Assembly: GCA_910585455.1 (NCBI GenBank)
Contig: CAJUEL010000035.1
Location: 1 to 52,803 of the forward strand
From: an uncultured Eisenbergiella sp.
Lineage (GTDB): Bacteria > Bacillota > Clostridia > Lachnospirales > Lachnospiraceae
DNA length: 52,803 bases
Reading direction: 5' to 3'
Shown: piece by piece, positions 23,707 through 33,838 of the stretch
Layout of the letters: every line of letters begins with the position of its first letter
Numbering within the stretch: position 1 is the first letter of the stretch
Program-made: the position numbers and the translations under genes
The notes under the pieces: generated by a model
Database searches by the model: none
What the model saw: only the letters and a program-made list of their open reading frames with translations
What the model was told of the DNA's origin: nothing

Positions 23707-26700
23707 TTAGTCCAGCACAATCTCTTCTCCCAGCGCAAAGGAATAGATGATCCGCTGCTTCACCCGCTTCCCGCACAGCCGCTCCAGCGCCTGCGCGTAA
23801 TAGGCAAGCTGCACCCGATACCGGGCCACCAGCTCCCACGCCTCTTTGACCGCATCCGTCTTATAATCGGCGACCACCAGCTCTCCGTCCTCTTCAAAGA
23901 AAACGTCGATGATTCCCTGAATCAGCACCGTCTCCCCGGCCGGAAGCGTTTCCTTTAGCTGATCGGCAGAAATGCCCAGCACGAAGGGCTGCTCCCGCCA
24001 AAGCCTGTCGGAAAGCTGCGCCCGGCGCATGCGCGCCGCCAGCCCGGACTGTAAAAAGCGCTGTACCTTGCCGGGGTTGATGACGGGGAAAAATTCCCGG
24101 GAAAGCGCGCCGCTCTGCGCTTTTTCCTCCAACACTGTCCCGATCTCCTCCACGGTCCAATCAGCCGTCTCCTTTCGTTCGAAGGGAAACAGCTCCAGAA
24201 AGCGGTGATAGGCGCTGCCGCGCAGCGTGCCGGTGCTTCCCTCCTCCTTATCCCGCACAAAGCGCGGCAGATAGGGAATGACCTCCTCCTCAGGAAAAAG
24301 GCTTGCGCCGTTTTCCGCCTCCTCCTGCATGCCCGCCTTTTTCAGCTCGGAAACGGTGGTCTTTACGAACAGCTCCGCCAGATTTTCATGGGCGTACTGC
24401 TGCCGGATGCGCTCCGTCAGGCTGTAGCATTCTTCCGTCTCCAGATACCGCCCCGGTTCGGAGAGGGCAAGCCGCTGCCGGGCGTTGCTCCTTTGGGAAA
24501 GGACGGATAGCTCCTCCCGCACAAAATCCGCCGTCCGGACACAATGAACCGGACGCCCTGCGGCCTGCCAGGCGGGAAGCACAAGCTCATAAAAGCTTGC
24601 CGCTTCCATCAGACGGGTCGGAGAAAAGGCGCAGGGCTGGCCGGCTCCTTCTGCTGCATTGTCGGGCGCTTTTTCCTCCTTGCAGGAAGCGGTCAGAATG
24701 AGCTTTTCCGCAGCCCTCGTCATCGCCACATAGAGCACCCGCAGTTCCTCCCCCATGCTTTCTTCCAGAAGCTTTCGGGCCAGCACGTTCTTTTTCAGCG
24801 TGCTGCGGCGGGTGCGCGCCACCGGATCCACCCAGTCCAGGGCGAGTCCCATGTCCATATCCATCAAAAGGGGCTGTCGGGTATCCTGCCGGTTAAAGCG
24901 TTTGGAAAGTCCGGACACAAAGCAGACGGGAAATTCCAGTCCCTTGCTTTTGTGGATGCTCATGATGCGCACCACGTCCGCATTTTCATCCAGCGTGCCC
25001 GTTTCGCCGTAATCCACATGATATTTTTCCATCTGCTCGATGTAGCGGATGAAATGGAACAGCCCGGAATAGCTGGTCTGCTCAAAGCCCTCCGCCCGGG
25101 ACAGCAGCATTTCCACGTTCGCCCGGCGCTGACTGCCCCCCGGCATCGCGCTCACGGTATAAAGATACCCCGTCTCCTCCAGCATATTTTCGATCAGCTT
25201 ATGGATCGGCAGGTAGACGGCATATCCCCGGAAGCGTTCCAGAAATTCCAGAAATTCACGGCATTTTTCGCCCAACGCTGCCTGTGCGTCGATGCTGTCT
25301 GCCGCAGCCTTCACACAGTCATAGAGCTTTCTCTTCCCCGTCTCATCCGCCGCTTTGAGCCGCGCGATTTCCTCGTCGGAAAAACCGCCGATGCAGGAAT
25401 GCAGCACCCCGAACAGGGGAATGTCCTGCAGAGGGTTATCTAAAACCCGCAGAAAATTCAGCACCGTCTGCACCTCCTGCGCGGCGAAATATCCCGTTTT
25501 CGAGGTGATGTAAACCGGTATGCCGCATTCCTCCAGCACCTTTTTAAAAGCCTCATCCCAGCCTGTGGTGGTGCGCAGCAAAATCACGATATCCCGGTAT
25601 GCGGCAGGGCGCAGTTTCCCGTCCAGCTTATCGCACACGGGCAAATGCCCCACGATGGCGTGAATCCGGTCCGCTATCAGGCGCGCCTCCGCCTGCTTCG
25701 CATCCTCTATGCCGTCCTCTAAAGCGACCCAAAGCTCTGATTCATAAAGAGAAACCGGCACTTCCCCCTCAGCGCAGGACTCCTCCGGTTCGGGAAACTG
25801 TGCCGCCGGATACAGCGCCGCGTCCTCATCGTACTCCACGCCGCCAAGCCCCCTGTGCATCACCTGCGAAAACACCTCATTGACGCTGTCCGTCACCTCA
25901 TGGCGGCTTCGGAAATTCTGCTTCAAATCCACCCGGACGCACGGACCGCCATCCTTTTGGTAGCTGTCGAATTTTTCCATGAAAAGCTCCGGGCGCGCCA
26001 GACGGAATTTATAAATGCTCTGCTTCACATCTCCCACCATGAACCGGTCAAACCGGCCCACTGCCTCGCCGGAAATGCTTTGCAGCAGATATTCCTGCAC
26101 CAGATTGGAATCCTGATATTCGTCGATCAGAATCTCCCGGTACTGCTCCTGATATTCCTGCGCCGTTTTGGAGGGCACAATGTTGCCCGCTTCGTCCTTT
26201 TGCAGCAGAATCCGCAGCGCCATATGCTCCATGTCCGCATAGTCCAGCAGATTTTTTTCCCGCTTTTTCTCATCCAGCCTCCGGATAAACAGCAAAGTCA
26301 GATCCACCAGCGTCCCAAGCGCGCGTCCCGCCTGCCGCATCCGCTTTCGCTGCTCCGAAAAAGGGACTGCAAAAAATTTTTCCTGAAGCCCGGTGAGAAT
26401 CGCCTTCGTCCGCTCCCGCTCCTTTTTCGCCCGCTCCTTCTTTTGGGCGGAAACCGCATCGTCCTTTTTGGCGGCAAGCCGCGCAAAGGTCAGCTCCCGA
26501 AACTGCTCATACAGCCGATCCATATCCGCCTGCGCTTCCAGCCCTGCGATCAGGGAAAGGTCCGCCTCCACCGCCGCCAAGTACATCCAGGGACCGTCCG
26601 GCTCCTCGCACAAAGAAAGCGTCCGCTCTGCCTGCTTCCGGCACTCTGCAATCCCCTGCGAAACCGCCTTTTTCAGACTGCAAAACCAGTCCGTCCCTTC

Positions 26701-27321
26701 CAGATCGTCCATGGTTTCCAGATCATAATCCGCCCTGTGCAAAGAAAGCCAGTCCTCCGGAAAGGGATAGCTCATGGAAAAGTCGTAGAGCTGTAAAATC
26801 TGCTCCTCCAGCGCCCCTTCCCTGCCGCCGGGCACGAAGCATTCCACACAGTGCAGAAAATCCGGATCCTTTTCGGCAAACTTCTCCTCCAAAAGCTCCT
26901 TTAGCACATCCTGACATAAAAGCTCCACCTCCCCGTCCTTCGCCGTGCGGAAGTCCGGGTCCAGCCCGATATCGTTGAAATGGTTGCGGATCAGATACAG
27001 ACAAAAGCTGTCGATGGTGGTGATCTGCGCGTTATAAATCAGCGTGAGCTGCCGCTGCAAATGGGCGTTTTGAGGCTCTGCCTCCGCCTTTTTTAAAAGC
27101 GCGTCAAAGAGCCGCTCCTTCATCTGCGCCGCCGCCGCCTTCGTGAAGGTCACCACCAAAAGCCTGTCGATATCGATCCCGTTTTCGGCATTTCCCACAA
27201 GCTGCGCGATCCGCTCCACCAAAACCGTCGTTTTGCCCGAGCCCGCCGCAGCGGAAACCAGAATGTTGCAATCCTTAAGGTCAATGATCCGCTGTTGATC
27301 CGGTGTGAATTTCGCCGCCAT
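23707..27321 (-). CDS. addA: ATP-dependent helicase/nuclease subunit A
   Basis: A 1204-residue UvrD-type helicase with a C-terminal nuclease. N-terminal FTPDQQRIIDLKDCNILVSA is followed by Walker A AAAGSGKTT; other helicase motifs include EYQDSNLVQ, VGDVKQSIYKFR, and MSIHKSKGLEFPV. The RecB-family nuclease motif is at the end (ELVVADYKTD). With AddB it resects double-strand breaks and recognises Chi-like sites before RecA loading. Its start overlaps the addB end by 41 bases. Length is normal for Firmicutes AddA. Confidence 0.96.
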   Translation of the reverse strand: MAAKFTPDQQRIIDLKDCNILVSAAAGSGKTTVLVERIAQLVGNAENGIDIDRLLVVTFTKAAAAQMKERLFDALLKKAEAEPQNAHLQRQLTLIYNAQITTIDSFCLYLIRNHFNDIGLDPDFRTAKDGEVELLCQDVLKELLEEKFAEKDPDFLHCVECFVPGGREGALEEQILQLYDFSMSYPFPEDWLSLHRADYDLETMDDLEGTDWFCSLKKAVSQGIAECRKQAERTLSLCEEPDGPWMYLAAVEADLSLIAGLEAQADMDRLYEQFRELTFARLAAKKDDAVSAQKKERAKKERERTKAILTGLQEKFFAVPFSEQRKRMRQAGRALGTLVDLTLLFIRRLDEKKREKNLLDYADMEHMALRILLQKDEAGNIVPSKTAQEYQEQYREILIDEYQDSNLVQEYLLQSISGEAVGRFDRFMVGDVKQSIYKFRLARPELFMEKFDSYQKDGGPCVRVDLKQNFRSRHEVTDSVNEVFSQVMHRGLGGVEYDEDAALYPAAQFPEPEESCAEGEVPVSLYESELWVALEDGIEDAKQAEARLIADRIHAIVGHLPVCDKLDGKLRPAAYRDIVILLRTTTGWDEAFKKVLEECGIPVYITSKTGYFAAQEVQTVLNFLRVLDNPLQDIPLFGVLHSCIGGFSDEEIARLKAADETGKRKLYDCVKAAADSIDAQAALGEKCREFLEFLERFRGYAVYLPIHKLIENMLEETGYLYTVSAMPGGSQRRANVEMLLSRAEGFEQTSYSGLFHFIRYIEQMEKYHVDYGETGTLDENADVVRIMSIHKSKGLEFPVCFVSGLSKRFNRQDTRQPLLMDMDMGLALDWVDPVARTRRSTLKKNVLARKLLEESMGEELRVLYVAMTRAAEKLILTASCKEEKAPDNAAEGAGQPCAFSPTRLMEAASFYELVLPAWQAAGRPVHCVRTADFVREELSVLSQRSNARQRLALSEPGRYLETEECYSLTERIRQQYAHENLAELFVKTTVSELKKAGMQEEAENGASLFPEEEVIPYLPRFVRDKEEGSTGTLRGSAYHRFLELFPFERKETADWTVEEIGTVLEEKAQSGALSREFFPVINPGKVQRFLQSGLAARMRRAQLSDRLWREQPFVLGISADQLKETLPAGETVLIQGIIDVFFEEDGELVVADYKTDAVKEAWELVARYRVQLAYYAQALERLCGKRVKQRIIYSFALGEEIVLD

Positions 27322-30300
27322 CTGCGACCTCCTCTCTGATGCGCTCCAGGGCTTCCTCTTCCTTCAAATCCTCCAGCCTGCGCAGAGTAAAGCCCTCGCT
27401 GCGCCGGTCAAAGCCGCACACTTTTTTATAGGAACAGTAGTCGCAGGCGGTCTGATCGCCCTTTTCGTAAGGGTCCAGGGCGATCCGCCCGTCCAGAATA
27501 TTCCTGCCCGCCTGCCGGATTTTCTGGTTGACATACTCTGAAACCACCTTGAAATCCGCCTCCTCCATCACTCCGGACCGGGCAGAAAAGCTTCCGTCCT
27601 TTTTCCGCTCCAGCGGCGCCACATCAGAGCGGTCCGTAAAAGAGGCATCCAGCCCCTGCACCACGCTCTCCCTCCCGTTCACCACGCCCGTGGTGCGCAG
27701 CGCCTTCAAAATCTGCCTGTTGATCTCCTCCGGAGAGTCTTCCTGGTCAGAAAGCGTGACCATGGGGTCCTGCACCCGGTAATACAGCATGGCGGCGGGC
27801 ACCACCTCTTTGCCCGGATGCTTCTTTGCCGCCAGCTCCATCGCCGCATTCAGATAGACCACCAGCTGCAGCTGCAGCCCGTAGTAGAGCGCCGCCAGGG
27901 AAAAATCCCGGCTGCCCGACTTGTAATCCATCACCTTAACATAAACGTGCTTCTCGTCCTCCTTCACATCCATCCGGTCGATTCTGCCCCGCAGATGCAT
28001 TTTCTCCCGCTCCGACAGGGCGATATTGACCGCATCCAGCTCCTCCAGTACCGAAAAGGACACCTCGAACTGTTCCGGCACGAAGCTTCCCTTTTTAAGC
28101 TGATACTGCATCGCCTGCACGGTCCGCTTCAAAATCCGCTTGATCCGCGTGACCATATAGGCGTTCCGGGCGCTGTCAAAAAGCACGGTGTAATGGTAGC
28201 TGACGGCAAAGGCATCCACCGCCTCCTCGATCAGCCGCTCCCCCTCCTCTTTGGAAAAATCGAACCAGGTATACCCGTTCTCCTTGAGCTTTTCCGCAAA
28301 AATCTCCAGCACCCCGTGAAAAATATTCCCCAGATCCACCGCCTCAAAGCTGTATTCCCCCTGCTCCCTAAGCTTTAAACCATAGCGCAGAAAATGGGCG
28401 TAAGCACAGGCGGCGTACTGCTCCAGGCGGCTTACGCTGCCCGAAAGCGTCTGCCCGTACAGGACCGCCGCCACACTGCGGGCAAGAGAGGATTCCCGAT
28501 AAGTAAAAAAGGCGGTATCCACAAGCTTCCCTGTCCAGACCCGGTATACATCGCTTTTCCGGTACAGATGATAGAGGGTAAAAAAGGTCTGCTCCTCCTC
28601 CACAGGCAGCGCTACGTCCGCATAGCTGCGAAGGGCGGACACAAGATATTCCCTGCCGTCCCTTAAGGACTGCAGCTTATGAAGAACCGGCTCCTTTTCC
28701 GGATGTTCGACCACAAGTCCGGGAAAAAGCCGCTGCACCTGCCCGATCAAAAAGCTGGGGCGCATCGCTTTTCCCTCGCCGCTCATTCTGGAAAAGGAAA
28801 GAATCAGCCTTTCGGAAGGCTTGGTCATGTTCAGATATAAATAAAATTTCTGGATGTACATCTGCTGTCGGGGCGTGGGGGACAGCTCCGTTCCGGAGCC
28901 TGCCAGAAATTCCCTGTCCAGATCGGAAATGATGCCGCCTCTTCCGGCGCTCTTGGGAATATAGCTGTCGTTCACCCCGGCAAAAAACAGCGCCTTCACC
29001 TGCCGCAAACGGGTGCGCTCCATATCGCCGACCACCACCCGGTCCACGTTCTGGGGAATCGTGCCCACCTGAATTTCCTCAAAGCCGGCTTCTAAAACCT
29101 TTAAAAATTCCGCCGCTCCTGTTTCCTCCTCCCCGATCAGATCCACGATCTGATCCAGCAGATCCATCACCAGCCGGTAGATCTGGGCGTATTCCCGCTC
29201 CCGCACCCGGTCGGCGGACGCTGCAAAGCGTTCTTCATAGCGCTTTAATTTTTGCTGTACCTGATTGTCCGCGATAAACCGGTATAACCCCTGGGCGAAC
29301 TCCTTTGTTTTGCAAAAGGGGCCGAACAGAGGCGCAAGCTGCCCCACCAGCCTTTCCCGCAGCGCGTTTAACGCGTCCAGCTCCTTTTGCGGCTCTGCCA
29401 TATCCTCCGTGCGGTAAACAAACATCGTCTCCCATTTTTTCCTGCCCCGGATCCCCAGGCTTTTGGCATAGACCTCCAGCCGGTCCACCTCCTCCGGCAA
29501 AAAGTCCGCCAGTCCGCTGCGCAGATAATGAAACACCGCCTCATAGCTGTAGTTTTGCACCCGCACCCGCAGCGCGCTCTTGATATATTCGATGAAGGGA
29601 TTCAGCACGATTCCCCGGGTCTGGTCCATATAGACCGGAATGTCAAAGGCGGCAAATTCCTGCTCCATCATACTGGCATAGGCGGCGAAATCCCCGCAGA
29701 TCACAGCGATATCCCGGTAGCAGTATCCCTCCTGACGGACAAGCTGCCGGATGGCGATGCAGATCTGGCGCACCTCCTCCCGCTGCGCAGAGGCCTCCAG
29801 AATGCGGATGGAGCTCTCCCGCATGCCCTCATATTCCCGCACCGGATACCGAAACAGCTGCCGCTCCAGATGGGAAAGCTGCCGTGCCCCCAAAAAGCGG
29901 GGCGCCTCCTGCGCAAGCACCACATCCTCTCCATGCGCTGCCTTCGCGTTCTTCGCCAGCTTTTCCAGCGAGGCGATCATCCGTTTGCTCATGGAAAACA
30001 GCTCCTGCTGCCCGCCGCCCTGATTTCCCAAAAAATCTTCCGGAGCCATGGTGACCGTCACAATGACCTCCCTTGCCGTTTCCAGAAGCCTTTCGATCAC
30101 CCGGTTCTGTACCGGCGTAAAGCCCGTAAAGCCATCGAATACGACCACGCTGCCCTGCATCAGCTTCGACCTGGGCACAAGGGAGGCGAGCACGCTTAAT
30201 GACTCCTCCACCGTCAGAAACCTGTCCTGAATGAATTCCAGAAAGCCGGCGTAAATCACCTGCAGATCCTTCAGCTTATGATACAGCTGCCCCCGCTTCC

Positions 30301-30739
30301 GGGAAAATTCCGTCAGCTCCTCCAGCTCCTTTAGGCCGATGCCGTACTGCATGAATTCGGAAATCGCCGATTTCACCTCATGGATGTATCCGGTCTTGCC
30401 CAGATTGCCGCCGATGACGGGCATCTGCTCCTTTAAGCCCGCCGCCACCTTACGGATGATCAGGCTTTTGCCCGTATCGTCCAGCATCGGCCGGTCAGCC
30501 ACGCCCAGCTCCTCAAAAATCCGGTGGGTCAGCCGTCCGAAGCTGGAAACGTCGATATTCATGATGCCTTTTTTCTCATGCATGCAGACCAGATCCATCT
30601 GCGTCTGCATCGTAAATTGATCCGGCACGATGATAAAAAATTTCGCTGCCGGATCCTGTGTGGAACGCTCGATGATTTCCCGGTATACCCGGGTGCTTTT
30701 GCCGGCGCCGGAGGCGCCGATGATAAAACGTAAGGACAT
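27281..30739 (-). CDS. addB: ATP-dependent helicase/deoxyribonuclease subunit B
   Basis: A 1152-residue AddB. Walker A is GASGAGKST at the N-terminus. The nuclease domain near the C-terminus has VMDYKSGSRDFSL and the clustered cysteines TACDYCSYKKVCGF. Together with an upstream Cys (YAACAYAHF) these form the iron-sulfur cluster known from this family. It pairs with AddA. ATG 30739 follows immediately behind the small upstream gene (one base gap), so the three genes form one unit. Confidence 0.96.
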   Translation of the reverse strand: MSLRFIIGASGAGKSTRVYREIIERSTQDPAAKFFIIVPDQFTMQTQMDLVCMHEKKGIMNIDVSSFGRLTHRIFEELGVADRPMLDDTGKSLIIRKVAAGLKEQMPVIGGNLGKTGYIHEVKSAISEFMQYGIGLKELEELTEFSRKRGQLYHKLKDLQVIYAGFLEFIQDRFLTVEESLSVLASLVPRSKLMQGSVVVFDGFTGFTPVQNRVIERLLETAREVIVTVTMAPEDFLGNQGGGQQELFSMSKRMIASLEKLAKNAKAAHGEDVVLAQEAPRFLGARQLSHLERQLFRYPVREYEGMRESSIRILEASAQREEVRQICIAIRQLVRQEGYCYRDIAVICGDFAAYASMMEQEFAAFDIPVYMDQTRGIVLNPFIEYIKSALRVRVQNYSYEAVFHYLRSGLADFLPEEVDRLEVYAKSLGIRGRKKWETMFVYRTEDMAEPQKELDALNALRERLVGQLAPLFGPFCKTKEFAQGLYRFIADNQVQQKLKRYEERFAASADRVREREYAQIYRLVMDLLDQIVDLIGEEETGAAEFLKVLEAGFEEIQVGTIPQNVDRVVVGDMERTRLRQVKALFFAGVNDSYIPKSAGRGGIISDLDREFLAGSGTELSPTPRQQMYIQKFYLYLNMTKPSERLILSFSRMSGEGKAMRPSFLIGQVQRLFPGLVVEHPEKEPVLHKLQSLRDGREYLVSALRSYADVALPVEEEQTFFTLYHLYRKSDVYRVWTGKLVDTAFFTYRESSLARSVAAVLYGQTLSGSVSRLEQYAACAYAHFLRYGLKLREQGEYSFEAVDLGNIFHGVLEIFAEKLKENGYTWFDFSKEEGERLIEEAVDAFAVSYHYTVLFDSARNAYMVTRIKRILKRTVQAMQYQLKKGSFVPEQFEVSFSVLEELDAVNIALSEREKMHLRGRIDRMDVKEDEKHVYVKVMDYKSGSRDFSLAALYYGLQLQLVVYLNAAMELAAKKHPGKEVVPAAMLYYRVQDPMVTLSDQEDSPEEINRQILKALRTTGVVNGRESVVQGLDASFTDRSDVAPLERKKDGSFSARSGVMEEADFKVVSEYVNQKIRQAGRNILDGRIALDPYEKGDQTACDYCSYKKVCGFDRRSEGFTLRRLEDLKEEEALERIREEVADGGEIHTGSTADH

Positions 30740-30740
30740 C

Positions 30741-31022
30741 CTATTTTTCTTCCTTCCTGCATCCCAGCGCCAGCATCAGCGCCCAGACATAGGGCGCGCC
30801 AAAGCAGCACAGGCTTTTGGGACCGGTGATCGTATGCGCTACGTCATTCTTCACCTTTTCCACCGCCTTCTCAAAGGTAGCTCTGGTGATGGATTTGGAA
30901 CGCCTGTCCACAAACAGCTCGCCGCCCCTTATCGTGTAGGTAAAGGGCAGCTTTTTCGCCGTATAGAAAGTTTCTCCCTGATGCTTTTCCAGCTCTCCCC
31001 ACTCTAATCCGGTAAATTCCAT
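30741..31022 (-). CDS. Small hypothetical protein upstream of addB
   Basis: A 93-residue protein (MEFTGLEWGELEKHQGETFY at the start) ending in a Cys/Ala-rich segment (SLCCFGAPYVWALMLALG) and a charged tail. ATG 31022 has GAAAGAGAG at good distance; an extended start at 31052 has no clear site. It ends one base before the addB start. No family is recognised beyond a general resemblance to small conserved proteins next to addB in Lachnospiraceae. FTYTIRGGELFVDRRSKSIT suggests a beta-rich core. Confidence 0.7.
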   Translation of the reverse strand: MEFTGLEWGELEKHQGETFYTAKKLPFTYTIRGGELFVDRRSKSITRATFEKAVEKVKNDVAHTITGPKSLCCFGAPYVWALMLALGCRKEEK

Positions 31023-31149
31023 GAAGCACTCTCTTTCCGGCATGGCGCACAAAGGAAAACCCTTCCTGCGCCATGCTCCTTCTGTTCTTCTTCTGCCGCT
31101 CCCTGCAAACAGCCTGCCAGCCCGGACAGGTCCAAGCTGCTGCCAGCGA

Positions 31150-31917
31150 TCACTTTTCCTCCCGGATCAGCCTCCGAAGCGCCTCCACGCCCGTGCGGAT
31201 CGCCAGATCCGTATCGTGCACCACCGGATTGGAAAGCCCTGCCTTCTCCCGCTCCTGATTCGCCACCGCCAAAAAAACAGAGCCGCAGCGCACATGCAGG
31301 TAGCTTGCCACCACAAACAGCGCCGCCGATTCCATCTCGGAAGCCTTACAGCCCAGGCGCATCCACGCGCCCCATTTCTGCTGCAGGTCATAGTCCACAG
31401 GCATGAGCTGGGGCTCATGCTGTCCGTAAAAGGAATCCTTGCACTGCACCACCCCCACATGGAAGGGGCTGTCCATTTCCTTTGCCGCAGTCCGCAGGGC
31501 ATTGACGATATCGGGATCCGCCACCGCCGGAAATTCGATGGGCGCATACTCCCGGCTGGTCCCCTCCGCTCTGATCGCGCCGGTGGCGATGACCAGATCG
31601 CCGCTCTTTACGTCGATATCCATGCCGCCGCAGGTTCCCACCCGGATAAAGGTATCCGCTCCCGCCTTCACCAGCTCCTCCATGGCGATGGAGGCGGAAG
31701 GACCGCCGATCCCGGTGGAGGTCACACTGACCTTTACCCCTTCCAGATATCCGTTATAAGTCACAAACTCCCGGCTGTCCGCCACGAGAACCGGATCGTC
31801 AAAATACTGCGCGATCTTTTCACAGCGCTTGGGGTCTCCGGGCAAAATCACATATCTGCCCACCTCCCCGTTGTGGATCTGTAAATGATACTGCATGCCC
31901 TCTTCCGCGTATTTCAT
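31150..31917 (-). CDS. Uridine phosphorylase-type nucleoside phosphorylase
   Basis: A 255-residue NP-I family enzyme. The phosphate-binding motif LPGDPKRCEKIA, GIGGPSASIAMEEL, FIRVGTCGGM, and the nucleoside-binding EMESAALFVVA are all present, as in Udp. It cleaves uridine (possibly other nucleosides) with phosphate to the base and ribose 1-phosphate. Its ATG (31917) overlaps the stop of the preceding isomerase gene as ATGA, so the extra N-terminal residues of the longer frame are unlikely. Translational coupling suggests a common function with the sugar isomerase. Confidence 0.9.
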   Translation of the reverse strand: MKYAEEGMQYHLQIHNGEVGRYVILPGDPKRCEKIAQYFDDPVLVADSREFVTYNGYLEGVKVSVTSTGIGGPSASIAMEELVKAGADTFIRVGTCGGMDIDVKSGDLVIATGAIRAEGTSREYAPIEFPAVADPDIVNALRTAAKEMDSPFHVGVVQCKDSFYGQHEPQLMPVDYDLQQKWGAWMRLGCKASEMESAALFVVASYLHVRCGSVFLAVANQEREKAGLSNPVVHDTDLAIRTGVEALRRLIREEK

Positions 31918-32795
31918 AAGCTCACCATCCATTCCGCCGCCTTATATGCACGATGCAGATAGCTTTCCGGGTCCTCACCTTCCGGCTTGGAAAGCTCCAG
32001 CACCCAGGGCGCCTGATAGGCAGTTTTGCGAAGCACCGCCATCAGCGATTTCCAGTCAATATTGCCATCTCCCGGCACCATGTGGGCATCCCCGCAGCCC
32101 GGCTCCTTTCCCCAGCCCTTGTTATCGTGCATATGGATGGAATAGAGCCGGTCGCCAAACCGCTCCGCCAGTTCCGTGATAAACGCGTTGCCCCACACCA
32201 GATTCGCGTGCCCGGTGTCCAGACAAAGCCCCAGAAATTCCGCCGGATACCGGTCAAACAGCATGCCAAACTGTTCGATCTGCATTTCGGCGGGCGCTTC
32301 GAAAAGATTCTCCAGGCAAATGCGCACACCCTTTTCCAGACAGAAGGGCATCAGGTCGTCCAGAGATTTGCACGCCCTTGTGTAAAAATCCTCCTTCGCC
32401 CCCGGCACATTTTGAAAATCCTCGTAGGGCAGATACATGTGCAGCACGATCTCCGAGCCGCCCAGCGCATGCACCAGCTCCACCCGGTTTTTGATCAGAT
32501 CCACCCCGGCAAGCCGGTTGTTCTCGATGGGGGACAGATAATCCTTGCGGGCGTGCAGCCCTTTTTTCGCGCCTCTGCCATGCGTGGCATGCAGGGACTT
32601 TTCGCGCAGATGATACTTGTCCATCCATTCCCGGATCTGACGCATTTCCGATTCCGCGTATATGTAATCGCTGTCCCATTCATAACACCAGTGGATGTGG
32701 GTGAATCCCGCCGCCGCAATCATCCGCAGGCTCTCTTCCATCTCTTCAACCGTCTGGTACTCCCTCCAAAAATCTGTATTCAATCCGATTTCCAT
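31914..32795 (-). CDS. Sugar phosphate isomerase/epimerase (xylose isomerase-like TIM barrel)
   Basis: A 293-residue AP-endonuclease-2-type TIM barrel. Metal-binding positions are visible as His of HATHG, Glu of CLENLFE, Asp and His of CLDTGHANL, His of IHMHDNKGW, and Glu of WVLELSKPEGED. The substrate is unknown. ATG 32795 shares its A with the TAA of the CbiG-like gene, and GGAGGT is inside that gene's end, so the pair is translationally coupled. Downstream coupling to uridine phosphorylase hints at a ribose or nucleoside-derived sugar. Confidence 0.85.
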   Translation of the reverse strand: MEIGLNTDFWREYQTVEEMEESLRMIAAAGFTHIHWCYEWDSDYIYAESEMRQIREWMDKYHLREKSLHATHGRGAKKGLHARKDYLSPIENNRLAGVDLIKNRVELVHALGGSEIVLHMYLPYEDFQNVPGAKEDFYTRACKSLDDLMPFCLEKGVRICLENLFEAPAEMQIEQFGMLFDRYPAEFLGLCLDTGHANLVWGNAFITELAERFGDRLYSIHMHDNKGWGKEPGCGDAHMVPGDGNIDWKSLMAVLRKTAYQAPWVLELSKPEGEDPESYLHRAYKAAEWMVSL

Positions 32796-33805
32796 TAAAA
32801 ACTTACCTCCCATTCTTTTTCATATATGGAAACCTGCAGCCCGTCCTCCCGCTGACAAACCGCAAGCCTCTTTCCTTTTCCGCTTCCCAGAAAAGCGCAT
32901 GCCTCGCATGCCTCTTTTTCCCCCTTGGGAAGCTGTTTTTTCTCATAGGTAAAAAAGGGAATATCCAGCCGTTTTGCAAGCTCCCGGACCGCATCTGTCC
33001 CTTCCGCCCCCTGCACCGAATATAGACTGCCGATCCGCCCTCTGGAAAGATGATTTTGCGCCAGACTGCCGATCACAAACTGCGCAAGCGTTTCCCGGTC
33101 TGTATCTACCCTGCAGACCACGCCCAGCACAATATTGCGGGGAAACATTCTGCATTCCTTTGCAAAATGGGGCGCCTCCCAGTCATCCGTAATGGAGATT
33201 CCCACCTCCGGAACCGGACCGCTTCCTCCCATCACCGTGCCGCAGCACACAAGCCCCTCCGGCAAAACCCCTTCCACCGGATAATCGCTGTATATGCCCA
33301 CCGCCTCCTTTGCGGCAAGCGCTGCCGCCACGTTTTTGATGCGAAAAACATCCTGAATATGCAGCTGATTGTTCCGGGCAAAGGCATCCACGTCAAAATG
33401 CTCCCGGACAGCAGAGGATGCCGTGGCCACCAGGGTCGCATGCACCATTTTGGCAAAGCGCGCGCACCAGGCATCCACACCCTTTTGCCGCCCCCGCAAA
33501 ACGGGAATCACAAATTTCCCCTGCTCATCCATCACCACAACCGCAGGGCCTGGTCCCTTCTTTTTCAGCCAGGGCAGCACGCTGTATGCCGCCCGCTCCA
33601 TCTCCCACAGCAGCACAAAAACCTCCTGGCTGTCCCACAGATCCTGAAACAGCAGCTTTAAGGACTGAAATGGAATCAGCTTTCTTCCCGTATATTTGTG
33701 CCAGCTGTAGCTCGCCGCCTGATGATTGTTTTTCTGCAAAACCTCCACCAGCTCCAGATTCCTTTTCGCGCCTGCCCTGGTGAAGGAAATTACGCTGATT
33801 TTCAT
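32795..33805 (-). CDS. Orphan CbiG-like protein
   Basis: A 336-residue protein resembling cobalt-precorrin-5A hydrolase CbiG. The CbiG segment PAVVVMDEQGKFVIPVLRGR is recognisable, followed by the typical Ala-rich helix and ATLVATASSAVREHFDVDAF. The usual SGHLGGAN loop reads RGRQKGVDA here, so the lactone-opening site may be altered. A C-terminal CbiG domain follows (LGVVCRVDTDRETLAQFV). No other cobalamin gene is in the window; neighbours are thioredoxin, a TIM-barrel isomerase and uridine phosphorylase. It could be a displaced cobalamin gene or a repurposed paralogue. Confidence 0.7.
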   Translation of the reverse strand: MKISVISFTRAGAKRNLELVEVLQKNNHQAASYSWHKYTGRKLIPFQSLKLLFQDLWDSQEVFVLLWEMERAAYSVLPWLKKKGPGPAVVVMDEQGKFVIPVLRGRQKGVDAWCARFAKMVHATLVATASSAVREHFDVDAFARNNQLHIQDVFRIKNVAAALAAKEAVGIYSDYPVEGVLPEGLVCCGTVMGGSGPVPEVGISITDDWEAPHFAKECRMFPRNIVLGVVCRVDTDRETLAQFVIGSLAQNHLSRGRIGSLYSVQGAEGTDAVRELAKRLDIPFFTYEKKQLPKGEKEACEACAFLGSGKGKRLAVCQREDGLQVSIYEKEWEVSF

Positions 33806-33838
33806 TTGTAATACCCCACTTTGGACAGGATGCCGGTA